25,683 nt of DNA from Polymyxa betae. Taxonomy: Eukaryota; Endomyxa; Phytomyxea; Plasmodiophorida; Plasmodiophoridae. Below the pieces are notes generated by a model that had not been told where the DNA came from, searched no databases, and saw only the letters and a program-made list of their open reading frames with translations. Positions 8,291-16,745 of the stretch are shown piece by piece. The stretch spans positions 5,698-31,380 of the forward strand of contig RBZT01000803.1 in assembly GCA_003693705.1 (NCBI GenBank). The letters are read 5' to 3'. Position numbers and translations under genes: made by a program. How positions within the stretch are numbered: the first letter of the stretch is position 1; every line of letters begins with the position of its first letter.

Positions 8291-9216
8291 TGATTACCAA
8301 CTTCACTGGCGACGAATTCCAAGAGTTATGCGAAATTGTGTGTCCTTTGATTACAATGACAGCAAGATCAACCGGCCACGCAAGGGGAATCGGAGGACGA
8401 CCGCAAAAACTGACGCCAGAACAGAGATTTCTGCACTTTATTCTGTATATGAAGCAGGACAACACGGTTATATTTGGCGCTTCCAACTGGAATTGGGCCA
8501 AATCTGCTTGCGATGATGCCCTCTTTATCGCTTCTTGCATTAATGTCGCTGCTGCAAATGAATTACGGTGGCCATCTCCAGACGAAAGGCGTCGTTTAAC
8601 AGCCAGAACCAAATTTGAGGGCTGTATTGGGTTTATCGATGGAACCCTTGTTGAGATACGAATACCGATGGGGTCTGATTGCTTCGATAGGCATCAAACT
8701 TGGTACAACGGCAGAAAATCAGTGTATGCCTTAAACAATACCGTTGTGGTGGATCACGAGGGGTTGTTTATTTACATTGATGGAGGCTATCCTGGATCCT
8801 ATCACGACGTAAACATCCTACGTCATTCAGATCTCTATCGAAACTGGAGACAATATTTCACCCACGAAGACAAATACTTCGAATACGTGCTTGGTGATCC
8901 AGGATATGTAGGAGAGGAAATGTTTATTATGAATCGCAGTGGACAGAGACAGCGCGATGCTCTAAGAGGTGATTTGGATGCAATTGACGCTTTTAATGAT
9001 GCGCATGGAGGATACAGGGTTAAAGTAGAATGGGGAATTGGAGGAATGAAAAGAAAATGGAGGAAACTCATGAAGAAGTTTGAGGCCACTCGTGGGAAAT
9101 TCCCTGAACTCTTTCGCGCCTGTGCAATCCTGACCAATTTTCTACAGCGTCGCCGTTTAGACATATCGGCTTGTAGAGAACAGGACGACAATCAAGGCTG
9201 GGATGGACGAGACTAG
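8290..9216 (+). CDS. PIF/Harbinger-2 DDE transposase
   Basis: A 308-residue catalytic protein with no internal stop. An N-terminal helical region (TGDEFQELCEIVCP, then LTPEQRFLHFILYMKQ) precedes the DDE_Tnp_4-type nuclease: GCIGFIDGTLVEIRIP (Asp117), YIDGGYPGSYHDVNILRHS (Asp173), YVLGDPGYVGEEM (Asp203) and YRVKVEWGIGGMKRKW (Glu247). It ends with the family C-terminus RACAILTNFLQRRR. It is the only transposase in the window whose catalytic domain is fully open. The true start is uncertain: the frame opens with GTG at 8290, and coding-like sequence lies just upstream in another frame. It is a different lineage from the Harbinger-1 and -3 transposases. Confidence 0.85.
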   Translation: MITNFTGDEFQELCEIVCPLITMTARSTGHARGIGGRPQKLTPEQRFLHFILYMKQDNTVIFGASNWNWAKSACDDALFIASCINVAAANELRWPSPDERRRLTARTKFEGCIGFIDGTLVEIRIPMGSDCFDRHQTWYNGRKSVYALNNTVVVDHEGLFIYIDGGYPGSYHDVNILRHSDLYRNWRQYFTHEDKYFEYVLGDPGYVGEEMFIMNRSGQRQRDALRGDLDAIDAFNDAHGGYRVKVEWGIGGMKRKWRKLMKKFEATRGKFPELFRACAILTNFLQRRRLDISACREQDDNQGWDGRD

Positions 9217-9310
9217 ATAGAAAACTCACTCCTTCTGAGGATTATGCCACAGTTACTGTTTTTTATTCAAACAAACAATCAAAACTGTATTAAACAAATT
9301 AAAGGTCATT

Positions 9311-9739
9311 TCAAAGCAAACGTTTCGCTCGTAAATTGAACTCGTCTTGGTCGATGAGCCCCAAGCTCAGTGCCTCTTTGAGCTTATCTACTCGTGCGAG
9401 ATCTGCACGGGCTTTGAGCAGATGCTCCTGACTCTCCCGTATTTTCTTAAAATTGTTGCTGAGTGCGGCGATCGATGTCGCTTGCTCATCTAACATTTGA
9501 GATTTGGTTCGATGCCCGGCATGTTTCTTGACTGTTTTCTTATCCGCGCTGGGGTCGGAAGGAATGCTAAGAACGAGTGCAGGACAATCCGATCCAAGCG
9601 CTTGGAAGCTGGCGATCGTCCTGTTACCAAATTTACAAGCGTACGAACAATTATGAGAAGCTCGCGGCTTGCCTAATGATGTATGAGCGATCGCGGGATC
9701 CACAACAATAAACCATCTTAGAACCACCACGTACAGCAA
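9311..9739 (-). CDS. Minus-strand partner ORF of Harbinger-2 (coiled-coil C-terminus)
   Basis: A 142-codon frame whose end faces the end of the Harbinger-2 transposase with about 95 bp between. The last ~70 residues form a Leu/Lys/Glu coiled coil (SNNFKKIRESQEHLLKARAD) ending in EALSLGLIDQDEFNLRAKRL, a pattern common at the C-terminus of Harbinger accessory proteins. The first half (a basic Lys/His stretch and four cysteines) is not a recognisable Myb/SANT domain, so either that domain lies in a missing upstream exon or this is only the tail. Assignment as the accessory protein is by position and by analogy with Harbinger-1 and -3. Confidence 0.45.
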   Translation of the reverse strand: MLYVVVLRWFIVVDPAIAHTSLGKPRASHNCSYACKFGNRTIASFQALGSDCPALVLSIPSDPSADKKTVKKHAGHRTKSQMLDEQATSIAALSNNFKKIRESQEHLLKARADLARVDKLKEALSLGLIDQDEFNLRAKRLL

Positions 9740-9766
9740 ATGCTGTCAGAATAACCGATAATAGTT

Positions 9767-9853
9767 GGCGGAAAAACGGGAGAGGCCCAGCACAGCGGGC
9801 TGCGCCTTCTACCGTCCTCTGCTATTCTAGCCAAGGGGACTGCAGTACGTCAA
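9767..9853 (+). repeat. Copy 1 of an 88-bp direct repeat
   Basis: It begins GGCGGAAAAACGGGAGAGGC and ends in ACGTCAA. The first ~42 bases are identical to 10276-10317; the rest differs at roughly eight or nine sites, including one indel. It contains an imperfect internal hairpin (GGCCCAGC...GGCTGCGCC). Confidence 0.85.
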
Positions 9854-9941
9854 ATAGCGCACTTGACCAGGAGCGTAGAGACGAAGCAAAGTGCTGCGGT
9901 TGACGGCCAAGGGAGCTAGGCAAAACCAAGGAGTTTTAACA

Positions 9942-9970
9942 AACTGCGCAGGAACTGCCAGTGCGCAGTT
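9942..9970. repeat. 9-bp perfect inverted repeat
   Basis: AACTGCGCA and TGCGCAGTT around an 11-nt loop, in a stretch where ACTGC recurs five times or so (9940-10000). It may be subterminal transposon sequence. Confidence 0.6.
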
Positions 9971-10009
9971 ACTGCCAAATTCTGGGAAACTAAACTGCGA
10001 AGCTAGAAA

Positions 10010-10234
10010 ATGCATAATTTTACTGAAATGAGAATACATGAACGGGCCGTTAAAAAAGTGATGACATTACTCATCCCGTGTGCTCATCTCGCTGAATCAG
10101 GCTACCTGACGGAATCCGAGGTGGTCAGGAGATCTCTTGTTATCAACAATGAGCTCGAACTCTGGCGGTGCCAAAGAGTCGGTCGCCGGAAATCGAAATT
10201 CCCCGTTGCCAACCAAACCTCCAATTTTATGTAA
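10010..10234 (+). CDS. Hypothetical 74-residue ORF between the 88-bp repeats
   Basis: The frame opens at ATG 10010 and ends in a stop at 10232-10234. The protein is mildly basic with no motif I recognise. It may be chance; the only point in its favour is that it lies between the two repeat copies. Confidence 0.15.
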   Translation: MHNFTEMRIHERAVKKVMTLLIPCAHLAESGYLTESEVVRRSLVINNELELWRCQRVGRRKSKFPVANQTSNFM

Positions 10235-10275
10235 GGAGAGTATTTTAATACTTAATTAATATAAAAAACTAAGCC

Positions 10276-10363
10276 GGCGGAAAAACGGGAGAGGCCCAGC
10301 ACAGCGGGCTGCGCCTGCTACCCTTCCTCGGCTATTCTGGCCAAGCGGACTGCATAACGTCAA
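10276..10363 (+). repeat. Copy 2 of the 88-bp direct repeat
   Basis: Same orientation as 9767-9853, starting 509 bp further on. The two copies bracket a region with no recognisable gene and could be the ends of a small composite or of an LTR-like element. They do not begin TG or end CA. Confidence 0.85.
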
Positions 10364-10402
10364 CACATATAATCAGATCTCTAAATAAACAAAAACTGTT
10401 GA

Positions 10403-10585
10403 AGCTTAAATAAAGACCTGAAATCAATTCGAACTCCAATACTTGTTTTGGCTTCAACAACTCTGGTCAGTAGCACAGCATTGCCGGAAGCAAATGCACT
10501 GGGAATTGATCATGAAGAAGTAAAAATTCATGAAGGTGAATTCTTTGTCGAACTAAACCCTAACCCTAAGTACATTTCTAATTGA
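10403..10585 (+). pseudogene. Orphan open frame without start, running through a telomere-like tract
   Basis: Sixty codons are open after a TGA at 10400-10402. They read like folded protein (TPILVLASTTLVSSTALPEA, then IDHEEVKIHEGEFFVELNP), but there is no ATG near the start. The tail codes LNPNP from the CCCTAA repeats. Together with the open stretches at 10623-10709 and 10684-10824 it may be a decayed gene. Family unknown. Confidence 0.25.
10553..10569 (+). repeat. Interstitial telomere-type repeat (CCCTAA)
   Basis: CTAAACCCTAACCCTAA is about 2.5 units of a CCCTAA/CCCTAAA telomere-type repeat. A second array is at 21656-21673. Confidence 0.6.
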
Positions 10586-10622
10586 TTTTCGGTAAAATTC
10601 AAATGGCCAATGGATTAACGAA

Positions 10623-10824
10623 ATGATCTGCGGCCCTCACGATTCTGCCGACATTATCATGCAGAGCATCGAGGAGCATATGAACGAGGCATCGATTGAT
10701 TGGATATGAAGATGATTATAAGTCAGCGCCACCTGAGATTGGTCAAGCTGCTTACAATGTGCTTCAGGACGAGTTTGCCTGGTTCGGGACCGGCAGTCCT
10801 ATAAGCAATGGAAAGACAAGATAA
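10623..10824 (+). pseudogene. Orphan coding-like fragment ending before an AATAAA
   Basis: A 28-codon frame from ATG 10623 (ICGPHDSADIIMQSIEEHMN) overlaps a 46-codon frame ending at TAA 10822-10824 (LIGYEDDYKSAPPEIGQAAY, then VLQDEFAWFG). Both have protein-like composition. An AATAAA-type signal lies near 10904-10910. This could be the end of a broken host or element gene; not recognised. Confidence 0.25.
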
Positions 10825-10929
10825 GTAAATGATGGGTCGATGTTGAATTGAAGCTGGAATCACTTCTATAAAATTGGACAGTTGAATTGGTTGACTAGAT
10901 GTTTAAATAAAACCATTATTGTTTTCGAC

Positions 10930-11437
10930 AAGCCTTGAGATATTGGCAGACTGACAGATCCTGTGCCTTTGAGACACGATAGTGTTATTTTATGCTCGAC
11001 AGTGATATAAAAACTGCGGAGAGGGTTGCGCACAGACACGCATGTCCAGAAATATTTACAGAAAGAATAGTCATTGAGAAAGAGTCACAAGATGTTTATA
11101 AAGCACGTGAGTCATAGCGCGTTACACAAAACTCAAAGGTGGTCGTATCGCATTACGCAGTGACTCTTTTTTAGATTATAAATCATCCAAACAAAGCCAT
11201 AGCTGGATAACATTCAGCACATTATTTCTTATTCCCCCATTGTTCCCCCAAGGTAGCGCACACTCAGCTTCAGAAGGGCTCAACGGACAGTCATTCATGC
11301 GATGTCCAAGCAGGTGACATTTAAAAGAACTCGCCTTCTACTTACTTTTTTGACACTTCACATCATGTTTTTGATCTTTACCAGACGAAAACGCTTTTTG
11401 TAGAGATCAATATTCTTCTCTCCAAACACATCATCTC
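10930..11437. other. Non-coding left flank of the Copia element
   Basis: AT-rich with many stops in all frames. I see nothing beyond isolated TATA-like runs (for example near 11003). Confidence 0.4.
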
Positions 11438-11598
11438 AGTCAGAATGCGACCTGAAACCCTTTAGTCCGCCACGCACATTGAAAAATTAATACACACATT
11501 CTCCTTGCTCTCTCTCTCTGCATCAAATTCTCTCTCGAACCTCAACTCAGCACACCTCCTTAGACACTAGCATCAGCTCCAATCTAGATCTTTTGACA
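11438..11598 (+). repeat. Copia 5' LTR
   Basis: 161 bp, beginning AGTCAGAATGCGACCTG and ending ATCTTTTGACA. With the 3' LTR ending TTTTGACT, the termini form the short inverted repeat AGTCA/TGACT instead of the usual TG..CA. Confidence 0.85.
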
Positions 11599-11614
11599 GG
11601 TTATGGGCCCAGGC
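11599..11614 (+). other. Primer-binding site for a half initiator-Met tRNA
   Basis: GGTTATGGGCCCAG directly follows the LTR. It is the reverse complement of CTGGGCCCATAACC, the anticodon stem-loop of initiator tRNA-Met. Drosophila copia and relatives prime from this internal cut tRNA, so the element uses the same half-tRNA mechanism. Confidence 0.75.
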
Positions 11615-11854
11615 GATCAACAGACCACAAACACCTGCCGATATCCAGGCGATCCTCGATCATTCCCAGGAAGCAATTCAGCAACTTCATTCACTCCAGA
11701 AAACAATTGTTCAGCAACTTCATTCACTCCAGAAAACAATTGCAGAGTAATCATCTCAGATTCTGCAACATTCTGTCCAAATTCAGCAAATAATGGAAGT
11801 ACAGCGTCTCAAAAAATCTCAACATCGGATATGGTGATCATCAAAAGTATCTAA
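11603..11854 (+). pseudogene. Remnant of the Copia gag N-terminus
   Basis: An 83-codon frame just after the primer site, rich in Ser, Thr, Asn and Pro. It contains a duplicated 11-residue unit (SATSFTPENNC) coded by a 33-bp tandem repeat. No Gag core or knuckle is left before the pol segment begins near 11860. Role inferred from position. Confidence 0.35.
11677..11742 (+). repeat. Tandem 33-bp duplication (two identical units)
   Basis: Two exact copies, 11677-11709 and 11710-11742, each beginning TTCAGCAACTTCATTCACTC and ending AACAATTG. The length is a multiple of three, so the frame is kept. Confidence 0.9.
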
Positions 11855-11960
11855 GCTCTATGATCCCAAGACAGGAGTAATCACCATCTCCGGAAACGTC
11901 GTCTTTGACGAAAACTCTTTTAACCGCCGTAATGATGATGATGACCTCTCAGATTTTCAT

Positions 11961-12362
11961 GTGCTAAGTGGAAACACTGAAGAAGAGCTTGTGCTTGGAG
12001 ACGAAGACGATTCATCTGAAGATGAAGAGGACATGGCAGCTGATTATATTTTCGTATCAGACTTCACGCCGGTCTCTGCAGGAGATACAACAGTTAACGA
12101 TGGCCGAAAAACCTCAGAAGCGTTTGTCCTCCTCAACGCATCAGAATCGCGACAGAGAAGAACACCAAACCGATATGGAGATATAATATCAAGTAGCTGG
12201 ATTGATTCTATATATCCGGTCAATATTCTCATTTCGAACCATTACTCGGACGCTATGAAATCCCCCGAAAAAGAATATTGGAGTCATGCAATCGATGAAG
12301 AACTTCGTTCGCACTCAGTTCATCGAACATTTCATGATGTTGAAGCAATACCAGCAGGATGA
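11961..12362 (+). pseudogene. Copia pol: acidic integrase/RT linker and start of RT
   Basis: An acidic linker (DEDDSSEDEEDMAADY) is followed by RRTPNRYGDIISSS and SNHYSDAMKSPEKEYWSHAI, DEELRSHSVHRTFHDVEAIP. This is the entry to the Copia-type RVT_2 reverse transcriptase, where P-x-x-Y-x-E-A-x-x-S-P-x-x-x-x-W-x-x-A-x-x-E-E is conserved. A TGA at 12360-12362 interrupts it, and the domain goes on in other frames. Confidence 0.7.
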
Positions 12363-12702
12363 AAAGCCATTAAATCGGGATGGATATTTCGATCCAAATC
12401 TCTGTACAAAGCAAGCATTCCAAAAGAGCGCAACTTGGTGTTGAAATAGCAAGAGCATGGCTACTTTGTCAGGTTCAAAGCAAAAATCGTCGCGCTGGGC
12501 TTCCAAAGAATATCGGGATCGACTACGAAAAAACGTATTCCCCAGTTCTAAGAGTCGAAATGATCAGACTGATGGTCTTCTCAGTTCAGATCAGTGATAC
12601 AGTAGCAGATTAGATGGATGTAATAACGGCGTTCCTCAATGCTCGGCAAAGAGAAGATATACTCATGACCAAACCAATGGGCATCCTTCATACACGCAAT
12701 AC
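12363..12702 (+). pseudogene. Copia RT, fingers region, badly broken
   Basis: Recognisable blocks in shifting frames are KAKIVALGFQ near 12475, GIDYEKTYSPVLRVEMIRLM near 12530-12570, and MDVITAFLNARQREDILMTK after a TAG near 12611. These are the conserved RVT_2 blocks before the palm, with at least three lesions. Confidence 0.65.
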
Positions 12703-13050
12703 GTGAAACTAGATCGTGCGCTATATGGTCTAAAGCAGGCGCCCAGAGTGTGGTTCAAAGTAGATCATGCAACAATGCTCGAGTTTGGGTTCGTACTGTT
12801 GAAGTCAGCGGAATGCGTGGATATCAGAAGAAAGGACAAACTTTACTTCATAGTAAGGGTTTACGTCGACGACCTAACAATCATCGGACACACAGAATTG
12901 GCACAGGATCTCAAGAAATTATTATCGCTTCGTTTTGACATGTCGGATTTAGGAGAGCTTAGCAAATGCATCGGAGTACAAATATGGAGAGATTCCCAAT
13001 CAGGACGCGCATTTATAAACCAAGAAAGCTATATCAACTCCATTATATAG
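12703..13050 (+). pseudogene. Copia RT, palm with YVDD active site
   Basis: LDRALYGLKQAPRVWF is followed by the catalytic YVDDLTIIGH at about residues 54-63 and DMSDLGELSKCIGVQI. The catalytic Asp pair is intact. It ends at TAG 13048-13050 after QESYINSII, and the sequence goes on towards RNase H in another frame near 13060-13118. Confidence 0.85.
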
Positions 13051-13117
13051 GCATACAGCATGGACAACTGCCATCCACAACCTACACCAGCAGCCGAAAA
13101 TCAAACTGACTAAGGCT

Positions 13118-13885
13118 GTGCTTCCATTGTCACAGTATGATCAAGAATGGCTAGAACAAGAGCGACAAAAGATCGATTACCGTGCAGCGGTTGGCTCCCT
13201 TGTCTACCTTAGACAAACCCGGCCCAATATATCCTTCGCGGTAAGCCAAGTTGCAAAGTTCCTCTCTTATCCTGGCCCAACTCATTTCATTGCTCTGAAC
13301 CGAATATTCCGTTACTTAAAAGGCACAACTTCACTGGGAATTCTATGCCAACGTGCCAACAATCCAGAACCAACTGGCTACAATGACGCCGGCTGGGCTG
13401 ATGATCTAGAGACACGGCGAGCGACTTTTTTCTGTGTCATCATGATGGGCAATGGAGGCTTGATTTCGGCTCAATCCAAACAACAGGTTACAACTGCACT
13501 GTCGTCTTGCGAAGCAGCCACCACAGCATCGACGATGGCAGGAACTGAAGCAGTGTGGCTCAGAGACTTCCTCATTGAAATCGGATATCCACCCTCTGGA
13601 CCTACGACACTCTATCAAGATAATATGGGATCGATTGGGTACAGCATGAATGAAACAAATCACTCAAAGATGAAACACATCGCTGTTCGTGATCATTTCA
13701 TCCGAGGATTAGTCGAGAACAAAGTCATTGAATCCAGATATATTCCCTCATCTGAAAAAATCGCTGACGTTTTCACAAAACCACACGGCAAAGAGAAGTT
13801 CCGTTTCATGATCAAACACTTGGGAATAATAGATTATAAGGTTTTTCAGGTTCAGGTCGAAAGGGGGAGTCAGAATGCGACCTGA
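13118..13885 (+). pseudogene. Copia RT thumb and RNase H
   Basis: A 255-codon open frame. YRAAVGSLVYLRQTRPNISF is the RT thumb. RNase H follows: GYNDAGWADDLETRRAT (catalytic Asp), SKQQVTTALSSCEAATTAS (catalytic Glu region), LYQDNMGSI (second Asp) and NHSKMKHIAVRDHFI with the C-terminal IPSSEKIADVFTKP. This domain is uninterrupted, and its tail overlaps the polypurine tract and the first bases of the 3' LTR, as usual for Copia elements. RNase H would remove the RNA strand after first-strand synthesis. Confidence 0.85.
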
Positions 13886-14028
13886 AACCCTTTAGTCCGC
13901 CAGGCACATTTGAAAAATAATACACCCATTCTCCTTGCTCTTTCTCTCTGCTTCTAATTCTCTCTCGAATTTCAACTCAGCACACCTCCTTAGACACTTA
14001 CATCAGCCCCAATCTAGATCTTTTGACT
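13868..14028 (+). repeat. Copia 3' LTR
   Basis: 161 bp, same length and order as 11438-11598, followed by the target duplication ATCTC at 14029-14033. It is preceded by a G-rich polypurine tract. Confidence 0.87.
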
Positions 14029-14190
14029 ATCTCAAATAATGGACCTTGAATATTGAATTCAGCAGTGGTCTAGCCAAGATCACAAATTAGCTCAGGCCTG
14101 GCTGTCCTAACCATAATATTCATATGTTTGCTTCGCTGCTATGTATCATTCAGGAATTTCTCCCAATTCCGACGACCTGGCTTAGAATTA

Positions 14191-14596
14191 CCGTAAACCC
14201 CGTAGAGTTGGCCCCCAATGTTCCATTTACAGTGAGTTTTTTGTATGAGGGGGCTAGGTTTACGGAAAACTTTTTACCATGAGATTTGGCGGCTTTCTAC
14301 ACTACGCATTCTGCACCGACGCGTCCTCCTGATTGTAACGATATAAAAATAGCTCTATTCTGACATCCTGACATCAAAGTCGACAACCACCGGCTTGAAG
14401 TGAACTAGGTCGCCGGAACAAATGTAAGAGCCACCAAAGTCATGAGTCTCGCAGGAGCGGCCATTTGTATTAGCATTAATGCCTACAATTTCTCCATCTC
14501 CGATTGCTACCATCGTGTAATGGAATTATGGTCCGTGGCCAAATGTTCCGTTGGGGGGCCAGCTATCCGGGGGGGCCAACTCTACGGGGTTTACGG
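14191..14596. mobile_element. Tc1/mariner-type MITE with 25-bp perfect terminal repeats
   Basis: A 406-bp element with ends CCGTAAACCCCGTAGAGTTGG... (14191-14215) exactly inverted at 14572-14596, flanked by TA on both sides (14189-14190 and 14597-14598). The interior codes for nothing convincing. TA duplication is typical of the Tc1/mariner superfamily; the parent transposase is not in this window. Confidence 0.85.
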
Positions 14597-14833
14597 TAGG
14601 CACTCCAAAAAGATAATGTCGCAAACATCAATGAAACATCAGTTCGAGCAAAACGCGACTTTATGTTTAAATCCATCTGTGATTCCTCTCGAAAATTGAA
14701 ATAAATACGAGAATGAGACGATATATTTTATTGCAATGATCATCCAAATACTTAATCACAATCTTATCATCGATCTGACTCACTTCCGTTTTCAAACGCC
14801 ACTTGGCAATCATATTCGGCAAAGCTTGATCGA

Positions 14834-15171
14834 TCATCGACGATAATGTACGAGCTTAGCAAAAGAAGCTCTCCTACTAGCTCGTCGTGCATCCTCCACA
14901 CATTGAAGATACTTCAAGTCTTTGTCATTCCATTTTAAAATCTCCACAGTGTCAGAAAATTTGAGGATTGGCGCCTCAATCGTGCTTATGTGCACCATCG
15001 TTGTAGGTGATGTCGAACCTTGCACCTGATTCAAGTTCTCCTCCAATCGCCCTTCTGAGCTGTTAGTAAAGCAAACTCTTTCATTGTCTGCTGACGCTGG
15101 TACTTGCGAGTTATCTCCACCATGTCAATGCTGGTAATTTCTTTGTAATCTCGATCTGATCTCTCCCTATT
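14834..15171 (-). pseudogene. Unrecognised minus-strand coding-like sequence, left of Harbinger-3
   Basis: Two frames read like protein. 15031-15171 gives a charged helix (SIDMVEITRKYQRQQTMKEF, then ALLTAQKGDW). 14834-15046 continues with APILKFSDTVEILKWNDKD and CVEDARRASRRASFAKLV. Reading across Harbinger-3 as if it were removed, the sequence upstream on this strand is the coding-like stretch at 18054-18272. It is probably one decayed gene interrupted by the transposon. Family not recognised. Confidence 0.3.
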
Positions 15172-15563
15172 TTAACATTTTTTCCTAATGCCAGATATCA
15201 TGTTCACCCTTAGGGCTCGTTTGGCAACCACCACCGGAATTCTGTAGGTGCTACGGAAATTCCGTGGTCGCAATTTGTGGCCATGGACAGGAAATTTCCG
15301 TTGTTTAATTTTTCCGGTGTGCGTTTGCACATTGTTAGTCAGGCATCGGAAACCCTCATCGTAATACACTATGTGAAAGTTTAATGCTTTCTGTTGCGAA
15401 TTTAGTAGTGGGCTGCGGTCGGCACGCCGAAGGCGAATGGTTCTGTGAGCTGTTTCCGAATGGTATTCGTCCTCCTTTCTTCGCAAACAGGCAAGGCACA
15501 CCTCTATCCTGACCTGAAGTTTGTGGGTGGAAGAGGTGCTAAACGGCAATCCGAATCGCATGC

Positions 15564-16745
15564 ATGACATTCCGCATGTTCAGAGAGGTCTTCGACAGTT
15601 TAATCAAAGAGATGCAGACATTCGGGCTGGAGGCATCGCGAGGAGTTGCTTGCGAAGAAATGCTATGCATATTTCTATATTTTGCAGGACAAAAGTTTGG
15701 CTGCAAATCTTTTGCAACACATCGACCCCATGTGATTTTCATTGTAGGTGTATCGAACAGAGGAATGCCAGAGCGATTCCAGCATTCAGGAGAAACCATT
15801 TCCAGGTTGATGTCATTGATTGCCAGAAAGGACAGAAACTATTTTTAATTCGGTCGTTTATAGATATTTGCATGCTGTTGTCGCTTGTATGAAGACAATG
15901 GCAACGAAATTAATTCAAATCCCGGATGAAAATCTTCCAGTACACAGCGTCATCGCAAATATCCGAAAATTTCACCCTATTTCAACAATTGCAGGATGGT
16001 TGTTGATGGCACACATTTACCAATATGTGTTAGAGTCAAGGACGCGGATCACTTCCAAGGAAAGGAAAGGGCCGACTCAGAATGATATGGCAGCGTGCTC
16101 CTTTGATCTAGTCTTCACCATTGTGTTCGGTGGCTGGGAAGGAGCTGCTGCCGATGGAAAAGTTTTTGCCGATGCCCTTCAAAAAGGGTACGCCGTTCAC
16201 CCGGGCAAGTTCGACCTCGTAGATGCTGGATTTGCACTGACTCCCTTCATGATCACTCCTTACCGCCAGACTAGGTATCATTTGAAAGAATCCTTGCAGG
16301 GAAGTCAAAAGTAATGCTCCTACGTTGTTGACAAACGTGACATTGATAGTACAGACCACAAAACCAAAAAGAGCTATTTAACTTACGTCACGCTTCGCTT
16401 CGAAATGTGATTGAAAGGGTATTTGGCATTTTGAAAATGATGTTTCCAATGTTAAATAATCCTGTGCGTTACAGCATCGAGTTTCAAGCGGATATGGGCC
16501 TTGCCCTTTGCGTGTTGCATAATTATATTCGCTTGAATGGGGGAGTTGCAGATGACATTGAAAAATGGCTAACGCAGCCTTAAAAATCGATATGAATCCT
16601 TCGGACGACGAGCGGGCTCATGTCACAGGAGGCCGGCCGAATACGTGACACAATAGCCTTCCAGATGTGGAACGACTACCAGAAATACATCACAGCAACG
16701 AAGGCAAAACGACGTCAAAGTCGAGGTCGGCAGATGGCTACTTAA
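15564..16745 (+). pseudogene. Harbinger-3 DDE transposase, frameshifted
   Basis: PIF/Harbinger transposase of the lineage common in plants. FRMFREVFDSLIKEM, GVACEEMLCIFLYF and RGMPERFQHSGETISRL make the N-terminal HTH region. After a shift come VVACMKTMATKLIQIP and, one frame over, VVDGTHLPI (first Asp). The main frame returns with KERKGPTQNDMAACSFDLVF, GGWEGAAADGKVFADAL (second Asp), HPGKFDLVDAGFAL (third position) and PYRQTRYHLKE. Past a stop at 16312-16314 the plus strand continues ELFNLRHASLRNVIERVFGI (catalytic Glu) and LALCVLHNYIRLNGG to TAA 16581-16583, then one frame over RIRDTIAFQMWNDYQKY to TAA 16743-16745. All blocks are present, with about five frame breaks. Confidence 0.82.

Larger units (their letters stand above)
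11438..14028 (+). mobile_element. Ty1/Copia retrotransposon, internally deleted, with both LTRs
   Basis: A 2591-bp element with two 161-bp LTRs in direct orientation. It is flanked by the 5-bp target duplication ATCTC (11433-11437 and 14029-14033). A primer site follows the 5' LTR, and a polypurine tract (AAAGGGGG, ending at 13867) precedes the 3' LTR. About half the usual ~5 kb is present: gag, protease and the integrase core are missing, while the region from the integrase/RT linker to the end of RNase H remains. RT carries stops, so the element is dead or depends on others. The LTRs differ at roughly a dozen sites by eye (about 92% identity), so it is not very recent. Confidence 0.88.

Noticed and set aside
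9820-10440. A tRNA-like A box (TGGCCAAGCGG) in the 88-bp repeat and a B-box-like TTCGAACTCC about 90 bp after copy 2, suggesting a tRNA-derived SINE.
   Set aside because: No cloverleaf can be drawn, the spacing is too long, and copy 1 lacks a B box.
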